Assembly (NCBI GenBank): GCA_958435885.1 | Contig: CAUBHZ010000151.1 | Location: 1 to 5,403 of the forward strand | Source of the DNA: an uncultured Intestinimonas sp. | GTDB lineage: Bacteria > Bacillota_A > Clostridia > Oscillospirales > Oscillospiraceae | Reading direction: 5' to 3' | Length of the DNA: 5,403 nucleotides | Shown here: positions 1-5,245 of the stretch, one piece after another | How the letters are laid out: every line of letters begins with the position of its first letter | How positions within the stretch are numbered: position 1 is the stretch's first letter | Position numbers and translations under genes: made by a program | The notes under the pieces: model-generated | Database searches by the model: none | What the model was told of the DNA's origin: nothing | The model's input: only the letters and a program-made list of their open reading frames with translations

Positions 1-628
1 AGAGCTCCCGGTCCAGGGTGGGCAGGATGCGGTCCATGGCCTCCAGCACGGTGACCTCCGCCCCCAAAGCCTGGTAGAGGCCAGCGAACTCCATACCGAT
101 AACACCGCCGCCGATGATGGCCAGGCGCTGGTAAAAGGTATCCCCGGTGAGGAGGTCGTCGCTGGTGAGGACCCCAGGCAGGTCCAGCCCGGGTACCGGC
201 GGCAGGGCGGGACGGGAACCGGTGGCGATAAGGATGCTCTTGCCCTCCAGCACCTCCTCCCCCACCTGGACCCGGCCGGGCCCCAGGATGCGGGCGGTAC
301 CGGTGATGCGGTCCACCTTGTTGCCCTTCAGCAGCCGCTCCACACCGTCCCGGAGCTGGCCCACTACCTGGTCCCGTCGGGCGCACATGGCGGGGTAGTC
401 GAAGGAGACCCCCTTCGCCCGCAGGCCGAAGGTGGCGCACGCCTGCATCTCCTCATACCGCTCGGCGGCGTGGATGAGGGCTTTTGTGGGAATGCATCCC
501 CGGTTAAGGCAGGTACCCCCCACGGCATCCCGCTCCACCAGCGCGGTGTGCAGCCCCAGCTGGGCGGCCCGGATGGCGGCGGTGTAGCCGCCGGGGCCGC
601 CCCCGATGACGATCAGGTCCCAGCTCAT
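1..628 (-). CDS. lpdA: Dihydrolipoyl dehydrogenase (E3 / L-protein), N-terminal part, cut by window edge
   Basis: The gene codes for the FAD-dependent oxidoreductase that reoxidises the dihydrolipoyl arm of GcvH and passes electrons to NAD+. It is a cytosolic, normally homodimeric enzyme. Only the first 209 residues lie in the window; family members are usually about 450-480 residues. The start is ATG at 628-626, with GGAGG at 640-636 and a 7-base spacer. Visible motifs, translated by hand, are the FAD-binding GGGPGG at residues 9-14, the redox-active disulfide in GGTCLNRGCIPTKA (Cys40 and Cys45), ATGSRP at 135-140, and a second dinucleotide-binding motif GGGVIG at 173-178 followed by an acidic residue at the end of the next strand (VLEA). 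No lipoyl domain is fused at the N-terminus. The start overlaps the gcvPB stop in an ATGA, which suggests translational coupling. The disulfide motif separates it from thioredoxin or mercuric reductase relatives. The position makes it the E3 for glycine cleavage; sharing with other 2-oxoacid dehydrogenases is possible. Confidence 0.95.
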   Translation of the reverse strand, partial: MSWDLIVIGGGPGGYTAAIRAAQLGLHTALVERDAVGGTCLNRGCIPTKALIHAAERYEEMQACATFGLRAKGVSFDYPAMCARRDQVVGQLRDGVERLLKGNKVDRITGTARILGPGRVQVGEEVLEGKSILIATGSRPALPPVPGLDLPGVLTSDDLLTGDTFYQRLAIIGGGVIGMEFAGLYQALGAEVTVLEAMDRILPTLDREL

Positions 629-2073
629 GCCCTGTCCTCCGGCGGCGTGTACCGCAGCACCGGGTGGCGGGCGGCCTTGACCTCGTCGGGCCGTCCGATG
701 GGGGTGGTGTGGGGGGCGGTGTGGAGGGCCTCCGGGTCGGCGTCGGCCTGGGCCCGGATGTCCTTGAGCACTGCCGCCGCCTCGTCCAGAGTCTCCCGGG
801 ACTCGGTCTCGGTGGGTTCGAACATGAGGGCCTCCTCCACGATGAGGGGGAAGTACATGGTGGGCGGGTGGATGCCGTGGTCGATGAGGGCCTTGGCCAC
901 GTCCATGGCGGAGACCCCGGTCTGCTTCTTCAGGTCGTGGAGGGTGAGCACGAACTCGTGCATACATGGGCCGTCGCCGTAGGCGATGTCATAGGTCCCC
1001 CGCAGCTGCTCCCGCAGGTAGTTGGCGTTGAGCACCGCCCCCTTGGCGGCCTCGGGGATGCCTTCGGCACCCAGGGTGAGGATATAGCTGAGAGCCTTCA
1101 CCACCACGGTGAAGTTGCCATAGAAGCCCTTGACGCTGCCGATGCTCTTGGCCGGGTCCTTGAACGCCAGGCCGTCCGCCCCCTCCTCCACGTGGAAGAC
1201 GGGCAGGAAGTCCCGCAGAAATTCCTTGCAGCCCACGGGGCCGGAGCCGGGGCCGCCGCCGCCGTGGGGGGTGGAGAAGGTCTTGTGGAGGTTCAGGTGG
1301 ACCAGGTCGAAGCCCATGTCGCCGGGGCGGACCACGCCCATGACGGCGTTGAGGTTGGCGCCGTCGTAATAGCACAGTCCGCCGGCGTCGTGGACGATCT
1401 GGGTGATCTCCAGGATGTTGGGGTCAAAGAGGCCCAGGGTGTTGGGGTTGGTGAGCATGAGGGCGGCGGTGTCGGGGCCGGCAGCGGCCCTCAGGGCCTC
1501 CAGATCCACACCGCCTTCCGGGTTGGAGGGCACGTTGACCACGGTGAAGCCGCACATGGCGGCAGAGGCCGGGTTGGTGCCGTGGGCGGAATCGGGGACC
1601 AGGATCTTGGTCCGGGCGGTATCCCCCCGATCCAGATGGTACTTCTTCACCATCAGCAATGCGGTAAATTCCCCGTGGGCGCCGGCGGCAGGCTGGAAGG
1701 TCATGGCGTCCATACCGGTGATCTCGCACAGCAGGTCCTCGGCCAGATGGAGGACCTCCAGGCAGCCCTGGGCCGTGTCGGCGCTCTGGGTGGGGTGGAC
1801 CCCGGTGAAGCCGGGCAGGGCGGCCAGTTCCTCATTGATGCGGGGATTGTACTTCATGGTGCAGGAGCCCAGGGGGTAGAAGCCGTTGTTCACCCCGTGG
1901 GCCCGCCGCTCCAGGGTGGAGTAGTGCCGGGTCAGATCCACCTCGGAGAGCTCCGGCAGGTCCAGCGGGGTCTCCCGCTCCATGCCCGCCATCAGGTGGG
2001 CAGGCGGCACGTCCAGGGGCGGCAGCAGGTCGCAGCGGCGGCCCTTTCGGCTCTTTTCAAACAGCAGTTCCAC
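625..2073 (-). CDS. gcvPB: Glycine dehydrogenase (decarboxylating) subunit 2, P-protein C-terminal half
   Basis: The 482-residue product is the PLP-carrying half of the two-subunit P-protein. With GcvPA it decarboxylates glycine and transfers the aminomethyl group to the lipoamide of GcvH. The PLP lysine is Lys264 in NLHKTFSTPHGGGGPGSGPVG (261-281), where the glycine-rich loop is also typical. Other family blocks are the LGSCTMKYNP region (68-77), TFQPAAGAHGE (125-135), DSAHGTNPASA (161-171) and YDGANLNAVMG (236-246). Length is normal for GcvPB. The start is GTG at 2073-2071, directly after the gcvPA stop with no spacer; GGAGG at 2086-2082, inside the end of gcvPA, gives an 8-base spacing. 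An ATG at 2077 is out of frame and leads to a stop after a few codons, so GTG is the only sensible start. Nothing in the reading frame looks damaged. Confidence 0.97.
   Translation of the reverse strand: MELLFEKSRKGRRCDLLPPLDVPPAHLMAGMERETPLDLPELSEVDLTRHYSTLERRAHGVNNGFYPLGSCTMKYNPRINEELAALPGFTGVHPTQSADTAQGCLEVLHLAEDLLCEITGMDAMTFQPAAGAHGEFTALLMVKKYHLDRGDTARTKILVPDSAHGTNPASAAMCGFTVVNVPSNPEGGVDLEALRAAAGPDTAALMLTNPNTLGLFDPNILEITQIVHDAGGLCYYDGANLNAVMGVVRPGDMGFDLVHLNLHKTFSTPHGGGGPGSGPVGCKEFLRDFLPVFHVEEGADGLAFKDPAKSIGSVKGFYGNFTVVVKALSYILTLGAEGIPEAAKGAVLNANYLREQLRGTYDIAYGDGPCMHEFVLTLHDLKKQTGVSAMDVAKALIDHGIHPPTMYFPLIVEEALMFEPTETESRETLDEAAAVLKDIRAQADADPEALHTAPHTTPIGRPDEVKAARHPVLRYTPPEDRA
636..640 (-). 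promoter_or_regulatory. Ribosome binding site of lpdA, inside gcvPB
   Basis: GGAGG in the last codons of gcvPB, 7 bases before the lpdA ATG at 628, whose ATGA overlaps the gcvPB stop. It fixes the lpdA start. Confidence 0.87.
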
Positions 2074-3387
2074 TCATACCACCTCCCGAATGGCCTGTTC
2101 CAGGGCGTCGATCTCGTCCCTGGTGTTCATCTCCGTGGCGCACCACAGCAGGTTGCCGTCCTCCAGGGGTAGAGGACCCAGAATCCCCCGTTTGGCCAGA
2201 CCACTGAGCAGCTTCTCCGGCCTGCAAGGGCAGGTGGTGACGAACTCGTGGAAATAGGGGCCGGGGTAGACCATATCGAAGCCGGGCACATCGCACACCT
2301 TCTGGGCAGCGTACCGGGCGTGGGCCATACAGCTCTCGGCCACCTGCCGCAGGCCGTCAGGGCCCATGGCGGCCAGGTAGACGGCGGCGGTCATGGCGCA
2401 CAGGGCCTGGTTGGAGCACACGTTGGAGGAGGCCTTCTCCCGGCGGATGTGCTGCTCCCGGGCCTGGAGGGTGAGGACGTAGGCCCGGCGGCCGTCGTGG
2501 TCGGTGGTCTCTCCCACGATGCGGCCGGGCAGCTTCCGGGTGAGGGCGGAGGTGGCCGCCATAAAGCCCAGGTAGGGGCCGCCGAAGCTCAGGGGCATGC
2601 CCAGGGGCTGTCCCTCGCCCACGGCGATGTCGGCGCCGCACTCCCCCGGGGTTTTCAGCACCGCCATGGCGATGGGGTTGACCCCCATGATGAATTTGGC
2701 GCCGGCGGCGTGGACCGTCTCACCCAGCTCCTTGGCCGACTCGATGCGGCCATAATAGTTGGGCTGCTGGAGGTAGAAGCAGGCCACGGTGTCGTCCAGC
2801 AGGTCGGCCAGGGCCTGGGCGTCGGTGAAGCCGTTCTTCACCGGCACGGTCTTCACCTCCGCGCCGCTTCCGAAGCAGTAGGTCTCCACCGTCCGACGGA
2901 CCATGGGGTGGGCGGCGGCGGAGATGAGGACGGTGCTCCGCTTCCGGTCCCGGCACATGGCCACCGCCTCGGCGGCGGCGGAGGCGCCGTCGTAGATGGA
3001 GGCGTTGGAGGCGTCCATGCCGGTGAGGGCACAGATCATGGTCTGATACTCAAAAATGGACTGGAGCACCCCCTGGGAGAGTTCGGCCTGATAGGGGGTG
3101 TAGGTGGTGACGAAGGTCTCCTTGCTGGTAACGCTCTTCACAATGGCGGGGATATAGTGCTTGTAGGCGCCCGCCCCCCGGAACACCGAGGGGAAAACCG
3201 TATTCTTGGCGGCGATGCCCTCCAGGATGCGCCGGACCTCCAGCTCGCTCTTGCCGTCGGGCAGGTCCAGGTGGTCCAGACGCATTTCCGACGGCACCTG
3301 GGCATAGAGGTCGTCCACGCTCTGGCAGCCGATGGCCTCCAGCATGGCCTGGCGCTCCGCCTGGGTGGATGGCTGATAGCTTCCCAT
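2074..3387 (-). CDS. gcvPA: Glycine dehydrogenase (decarboxylating) subunit 1, P-protein N-terminal half
   Basis: The 437-residue product is the partner subunit of GcvPB. It keeps the aminotransferase-like fold of the P-protein N-terminal half but lacks the HKTF PLP-lysine motif, which sits in GcvPB. Recognisable blocks are GAGAYKHYIPA (71-81), YTPYQAELSQG (96-106), LTGMDASNASIYDGASAAAEA at 121-141, GEGQPLGMPLSFGGPYLGF at 257-275, PGRIVGET (287-294), and the QAREQHIRREKASSNVCSNQ stretch (308-327). The length is typical for this subunit. The start is ATG at 3387-3385, fixed by an in-frame TGA at 3399-3397. Its ribosome site, AAAGGAG at 3407-3401, lies 13 bases from the ATG, longer than for the other genes here. 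The gap from gcvH is 40 bases; the gap to gcvPB is zero, which fits equal production of the two subunits. Many bacteria carry this split form, while others have one fused gcvP. Confidence 0.97.
   Translation of the reverse strand: MGSYQPSTQAERQAMLEAIGCQSVDDLYAQVPSEMRLDHLDLPDGKSELEVRRILEGIAAKNTVFPSVFRGAGAYKHYIPAIVKSVTSKETFVTTYTPYQAELSQGVLQSIFEYQTMICALTGMDASNASIYDGASAAAEAVAMCRDRKRSTVLISAAAHPMVRRTVETYCFGSGAEVKTVPVKNGFTDAQALADLLDDTVACFYLQQPNYYGRIESAKELGETVHAAGAKFIMGVNPIAMAVLKTPGECGADIAVGEGQPLGMPLSFGGPYLGFMAATSALTRKLPGRIVGETTDHDGRRAYVLTLQAREQHIRREKASSNVCSNQALCAMTAAVYLAAMGPDGLRQVAESCMAHARYAAQKVCDVPGFDMVYPGPYFHEFVTTCPCRPEKLLSGLAKRGILGPLPLEDGNLLWCATEMNTRDEIDALEQAIREVV
2082..2086 (-). promoter_or_regulatory. 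Ribosome binding site of gcvPB, inside gcvPA
   Basis: GGAGG lies in the last codons of gcvPA, 8 bases before the GTG start at 2073. It supports the GTG start and coupling of the two P-protein subunits. Confidence 0.85.
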
Positions 3388-3400
3388 GTCCTGAGATCAG

Positions 3401-3407
3401 CTCCTTT
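3401..3407 (-). promoter_or_regulatory. Distant ribosome binding site of gcvPA
   Basis: AAAGGAG lies 13 bases before the ATG at 3387, longer than the 6-8 bases seen for the other genes. The spacer holds CTGA-TC-TCAG (3400-3391), a small near-palindrome that might bring the site closer, although its 2-base loop is too tight for all four pairs to form. An in-frame TGA at 3399-3397 excludes any earlier start. Confidence 0.6.
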
Positions 3408-3427
3408 CCGTTTTCTGTGCTTGTGGT

Positions 3428-3808
3428 TCAGTCCTCCTGGGCGCAGAGGGCCTCATAGGCGGCGGCGTCTAGCAGCTCTTCCTGGTCAGTGATGTTCTCC
3501 ACCTCAACCAGCCAGGCGCCGTAGGGGTCGGAGTTGATGGCCTCGGGGGTGTCCAGCAGGTCCTCGTTCACCGCCTTCACGGTGCCGGTGACGGGGCTGT
3601 ACACGTCGGAGACGGCCTTCACCGACTCCACGTCGCCCAGGGCCTCGCCGCAGGTCAGTTCATCCCCCACCTGAGGCAGGTTGACGAAGACCAAGTCGCC
3701 CAGGGCATCCTGGGCGTGGTCGGTGAGGCCCACCTTGGCGGTGCCGTCATCGGCGAAAAGGATCCACTCGTGGGACTTGGTATAGCGAAGATGCTCGGGG
3801 GTATTCAT
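3428..3808 (-). CDS. gcvH: Glycine cleavage system H protein (lipoyl carrier)
   Basis: The 126-residue product is the small lipoylated carrier that moves the aminomethyl group from P-protein to T-protein and is then reoxidised by LpdA. The lipoyl lysine is Lys64 in [15 protein letters not shown] (58-72), the classic H-protein context. The N-terminal KSHEWI (11-16), the [19 protein letters not shown] stretch (27-45) and the [14 protein letters not shown] segment (71-84), followed by the NSDPYGAWL block (92-100), are also standard. Length matches the usual 120-130 residues, so it is a dedicated GcvH and not one of the shorter GcvH-like proteins. The start is ATG at 3808-3806, preceded by a near-perfect AAGGAGG (3823-3817) with an 8-base spacer, the strongest ribosome site in the operon. 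That fits a carrier needed in excess over the enzymes. It follows gcvT after a 53-base AT-rich gap. The lipoate attachment enzyme is not in this window. Confidence 0.98.
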   Translation of the reverse strand: MNTPEHLRYTKSHEWILFADDGTAKVGLTDHAQDALGDLVFVNLPQVGDELTCGEALGDVESVKAVSDVYSPVTGTVKAVNEDLLDTPEAINSDPYGAWLVEVENITDQEELLDAAAYEALCAQED

Positions 3809-3816
3809 GGTAGCTT

Positions 3817-3823
3817 CCTCCTT
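3817..3823 (-). promoter_or_regulatory. Ribosome binding site of gcvH
   Basis: AAGGAGG on the minus strand, 8 bases before the ATG at 3808. It is the closest match to the 16S rRNA anti-SD in the window and fixes the gcvH start. Confidence 0.9.
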
Positions 3824-3861
3824 GTATTACATCATTATTTTATATTGTTTGTGTATCTGAT

Positions 3862-4944
3862 TCAGCGCTTGTAGAAGGGCAAGGGCACTACCTTGCAGGC
3901 CACCCGGCGGCCCCGGACATCCACCTCCACCTGGGTGCCCACGGCGGCATCCGCCGGGGCCAGGTAGGCCATGGCGATGGCCTTGCCCAGGAAGGGGGCG
4001 TGGGTGCCGGAGGTGGTCTGCCCCGCCAGCCGGTCGCCGATGTAGACGTCCTGGTGCTCCCGGACGATGCCCCGGCCAGTGACCTCCAGGCCCACTCGGG
4101 TCTTGGTGAGGGGCAGGCGGCCCTCCAGGCCCGCCTTGCCGATGAAATCGTCCTTATTCAGCTTGATGGCAAAGTCCAGACCCGCTTCCAGGGGACCGAT
4201 GTCGTCGGTGAGCTCGTGGCCGTAGAGGGGCATGGCGGCCTCCAGCCGCAGGGTGTCCCGGGCGCCCAGGCCGCAGGGGATGAGACCGTCGTCCTTCCCC
4301 GTTTCCAGCAGCAGATCCCACAGGGCGGGACCCTCCCCGGCGGCGCAGTAGAGCTCATAGCCGAACTCCCCGGTGTAGCCGGTGCGGGAAATGAGGCACT
4401 GGATGCCTCCTACTGTGATCTGGGGGATGAAGCTGTAATACTTCTTGGGCAGGTCCCCCTCTCCCACCAGCTTCAGCAGGATCTCCTTGGATTTTGGGCC
4501 CTGGAGGGCCACCTGGGCCACAGTGTCCGAGATATCCTCCAGCTTGCAGTCTCCAAAAAGGTGGTCCGCCATCCAGGCGGCATCCTTATCCTTGTTGGCG
4601 GCGTTGACCACCACCAGATAGGCGCCCTCCCGGACCTTGTAGACGATGAGATCGTCCACACAGCCGCCGGCGTCGTTGCACATGGGGGAGTAACGGACCT
4701 GACCGTCATACATGTTGGTGAAGTCGTTGGTGAGCATGTGGTTGAGATTTTTGAGGGCATCCGGGCCGGTAAAGACCAGCTCTCCCATGTGGGAGACGTC
4801 AAAGAGCCCGGCGGCGGTGCGGACGGCCATGTGCTCGGCGATGACGCCGGTGGGGTACTGGACCGGCAGCAGATAGCCCGCAAAGGGGACGATCTTGCCG
4901 CCCAGCGCCACATGGCGGTCATACAGCGGCGTCTTTTTTTCCAT
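3862..4944 (-). CDS. gcvT: Aminomethyltransferase (glycine cleavage T protein)
   Basis: The 360-residue product takes the aminomethyl group on GcvH, transfers the methylene to tetrahydrofolate to give 5,10-methylene-THF, and releases ammonia. Diagnostic blocks are FDVSHMGE (48-55), GGCVDDLIVYK (93-103) with the aspartate pair 97-98 that includes the family's folate-proximal catalytic Asp, TGYTGEFGYE (188-197), GLGARDTLRLEAAMPLYGHE at 225-244, TSGTHAPFLGKAIAMAYL at 311-328, and the canonical C-terminal PFYKR. This pattern separates it from related dimethylglycine or sarcosine oxidase domains and from YgfZ. The start chosen is ATG at 4944-4942, with AAGGGA at 4956-4951 and a 6-base spacer. The frame stays open to a TTG at 5004, but that would add 20 residues encoded by the terminator hairpin and would leave no ribosome site, so it is rejected. 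It is the first gene after the riboswitch. Confidence 0.97.
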   Translation of the reverse strand: MEKKTPLYDRHVALGGKIVPFAGYLLPVQYPTGVIAEHMAVRTAAGLFDVSHMGELVFTGPDALKNLNHMLTNDFTNMYDGQVRYSPMCNDAGGCVDDLIVYKVREGAYLVVVNAANKDKDAAWMADHLFGDCKLEDISDTVAQVALQGPKSKEILLKLVGEGDLPKKYYSFIPQITVGGIQCLISRTGYTGEFGYELYCAAGEGPALWDLLLETGKDDGLIPCGLGARDTLRLEAAMPLYGHELTDDIGPLEAGLDFAIKLNKDDFIGKAGLEGRLPLTKTRVGLEVTGRGIVREHQDVYIGDRLAGQTTSGTHAPFLGKAIAMAYLAPADAAVGTQVEVDVRGRRVACKVVPLPFYKR

Positions 4945-4950
4945 TGGCGA

Positions 4951-4956
4951 TCCCTT
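4951..4956 (-). promoter_or_regulatory. Ribosome binding site of gcvT
   Basis: AAGGGA, 6 bases before ATG 4944, downstream of the terminator. It is weaker than the sites of gcvH, gcvPB and lpdA. It lies outside the hairpin, so control looks transcriptional rather than by masking this site. Confidence 0.7.
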
Positions 4957-4977
4957 CTTTCTCAAAATTGGTAGGAC

Positions 4978-5021
4978 AAAAAACGCAAAACGGAGGCGCG
5001 CCAATCAAAGGCACGCCTCCG
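4978..5021 (-). terminator. Riboswitch-controlled intrinsic terminator before gcvT
   Basis: The stem is 12 bp: CGGAGGCGTGCC (5021-5010) pairs with GGCGCGCCTCCG (5002-4991), with one T-G wobble at 5013/4999 and a 7-base loop (5009-5003). It is followed by TTTT (4990-4987), a GCG interruption, and TTTTTT (4983-4978). The hairpin ends 46 bases before the gcvT ATG. Bases 5021-5017 are shared with aptamer 2 P1, making the two structures mutually exclusive. Confidence 0.93.
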
Positions 5022-5106
5022 TCTTCTCACCTGAAAGATTCTCAGCCCCGGTGGAGCAAATTGCTTCTTCGGTCCGCCGGGGCACGCGCCCCTTTGGTCT
5101 TCGGAG
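5017..5106 (-). promoter_or_regulatory. Glycine aptamer 2
   Basis: P1 is a 5-bp stem, CTCCG (5106-5102) with CGGAG (5021-5017), and P2 is AAGA (5101-5098) with TCTT (5038-5035). A local hairpin GGGGC-GCGT-GCCCC lies at 5092-5079, and the conserved ACCGAAGAAGCAA at 5073-5061. P1 is shorter than in aptamer 1 (5 versus 8 bp), as expected for the helix that must compete with the terminator. Its 3' arm lies wholly within the terminator stem. Confidence 0.88.
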
Positions 5107-5107
5107 T

Positions 5108-5199
5108 TTCGTCCGGCATCGGTACTTTTGCCTGAGAGTTTTTCTGCCAATCCCCTTCGGCGCCGCCTGAGCGGTCTCTCCCGATGCCATCATCCGAAC
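5108..5199 (-). promoter_or_regulatory. Leader-linker kink-turn (P0) of the tandem riboswitch
   Basis: The leader TTCG (5198-5195) pairs with linker CGAA (5111-5108). A 3-base bulge GAT (5194-5192) follows on the leader strand, then GA (5191-5190) opposite GA (5113-5112), a T-G pair (5189/5114), and the GGC/GCC end of aptamer 1 P1. That is the standard kink-turn order: canonical stem, 3-base bulge, tandem G-A pairs, second stem. Such a leader-linker kink-turn is an established element of tandem glycine riboswitches. Confidence 0.8.
5115..5188 (-). promoter_or_regulatory. Glycine aptamer 1
   Basis: P1 is a perfect 8-bp stem, GGCATCGG (5188-5181) with CCGATGCC (5122-5115). P2 is GAGAG (5180-5176) with CTCTC (5138-5134). 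A short hairpin CCGC-TCAG-GCGG occupies 5174-5163, and the conserved GCCGAAGGGG follows at 5161-5152. The conserved CAGGCAAAAG tail closes the binding core at 5134-5125. The assignment of conserved bases comes from memory of the family consensus, not from a covariance-model search. Confidence 0.9.
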
Positions 5200-5216
5200 G
5201 TATTCTGTTCATTCTC

Positions 5217-5245
5217 AGTATACCGGATGCATCCAATCTTTTCAA
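5217..5245 (-). promoter_or_regulatory. Sigma-A/sigma-70-type promoter of the gcv operon
   Basis: The -35 box is TTGAAA (5245-5240), matching TTGACA at 5 of 6 bases. The spacer is exactly 17 bases (5239-5223). The -10 box is TATACT (5222-5217), 5 of 6 to TATAAT. Transcription should start near 5210, about ten bases before the kink-turn of the riboswitch, giving a leader of roughly 265 bases before gcvT. The start site is inferred from spacing only. Confidence 0.88.

Larger units (their letters stand above)
4978..5199 (-). ncRNA. Tandem glycine riboswitch with terminator expression platform
   Basis: This leader RNA holds two glycine aptamers in tandem followed by an intrinsic terminator, directly before gcvT. 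Conserved glycine-riboswitch strings are visible on the minus strand: GGGAGAGACC (5182-5173), GCCGAAGGGG (5161-5152) and CTCTCAGGCAAAAG (5138-5125) in aptamer 1; ACCGAAGAAGCAA (5073-5061) and CTTTCAGGT (5037-5029, reading within TCTTTCAGGT) in aptamer 2. The P1 stem of aptamer 2 uses bases 5021-5017, which are also the start of the terminator's 5' arm. Glycine binding should stabilise P1, block the terminator and let RNA polymerase read into gcvT. This matches the architecture I recall for the Bacillus subtilis gcvT switch. Function as an ON switch is known for the family and inferred here. Confidence 0.95.

Noticed and set aside
2057..2077. ATG at 2077 overlapping the gcvPA stop as start of gcvPB
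   Set aside because: It is in another frame and meets a stop after six codons; the GTG at 2073 opens the real frame with correctly spaced GGAGG.
664..2172. Long open frame of 502 codons on the + strand
   Set aside because: It is antisense to gcvPB, whose motifs are unmistakable. The product is a low-complexity Gly/Val/His-rich string, typical of the shadow of GC-rich codons, and no family motif is seen.
2248..3492. Long open frame of 414 codons on the + strand
   Set aside because: Antisense to gcvPA and part of gcvH, with the same Gly/His/Val-rich shadow composition and no recognisable domain.
3837..3861. TATAAA at 3844-3839 as an internal promoter before gcvH
   Set aside because: No -35-like hexamer lies at 17-18 bases upstream; the match is expected in an AT-rich gap.
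4000..4974. Open frame of 324 codons on the + strand
   Set aside because: Antisense shadow of gcvT; no motif and no plausible ribosome site.
4945..5004. 20-residue N-terminal extension of gcvT from a TTG at 5004
   Set aside because: The extension would be encoded by the terminator hairpin and U-tract, while the ATG at 4944 has a ribosome site and gives the standard GcvT N-terminus.
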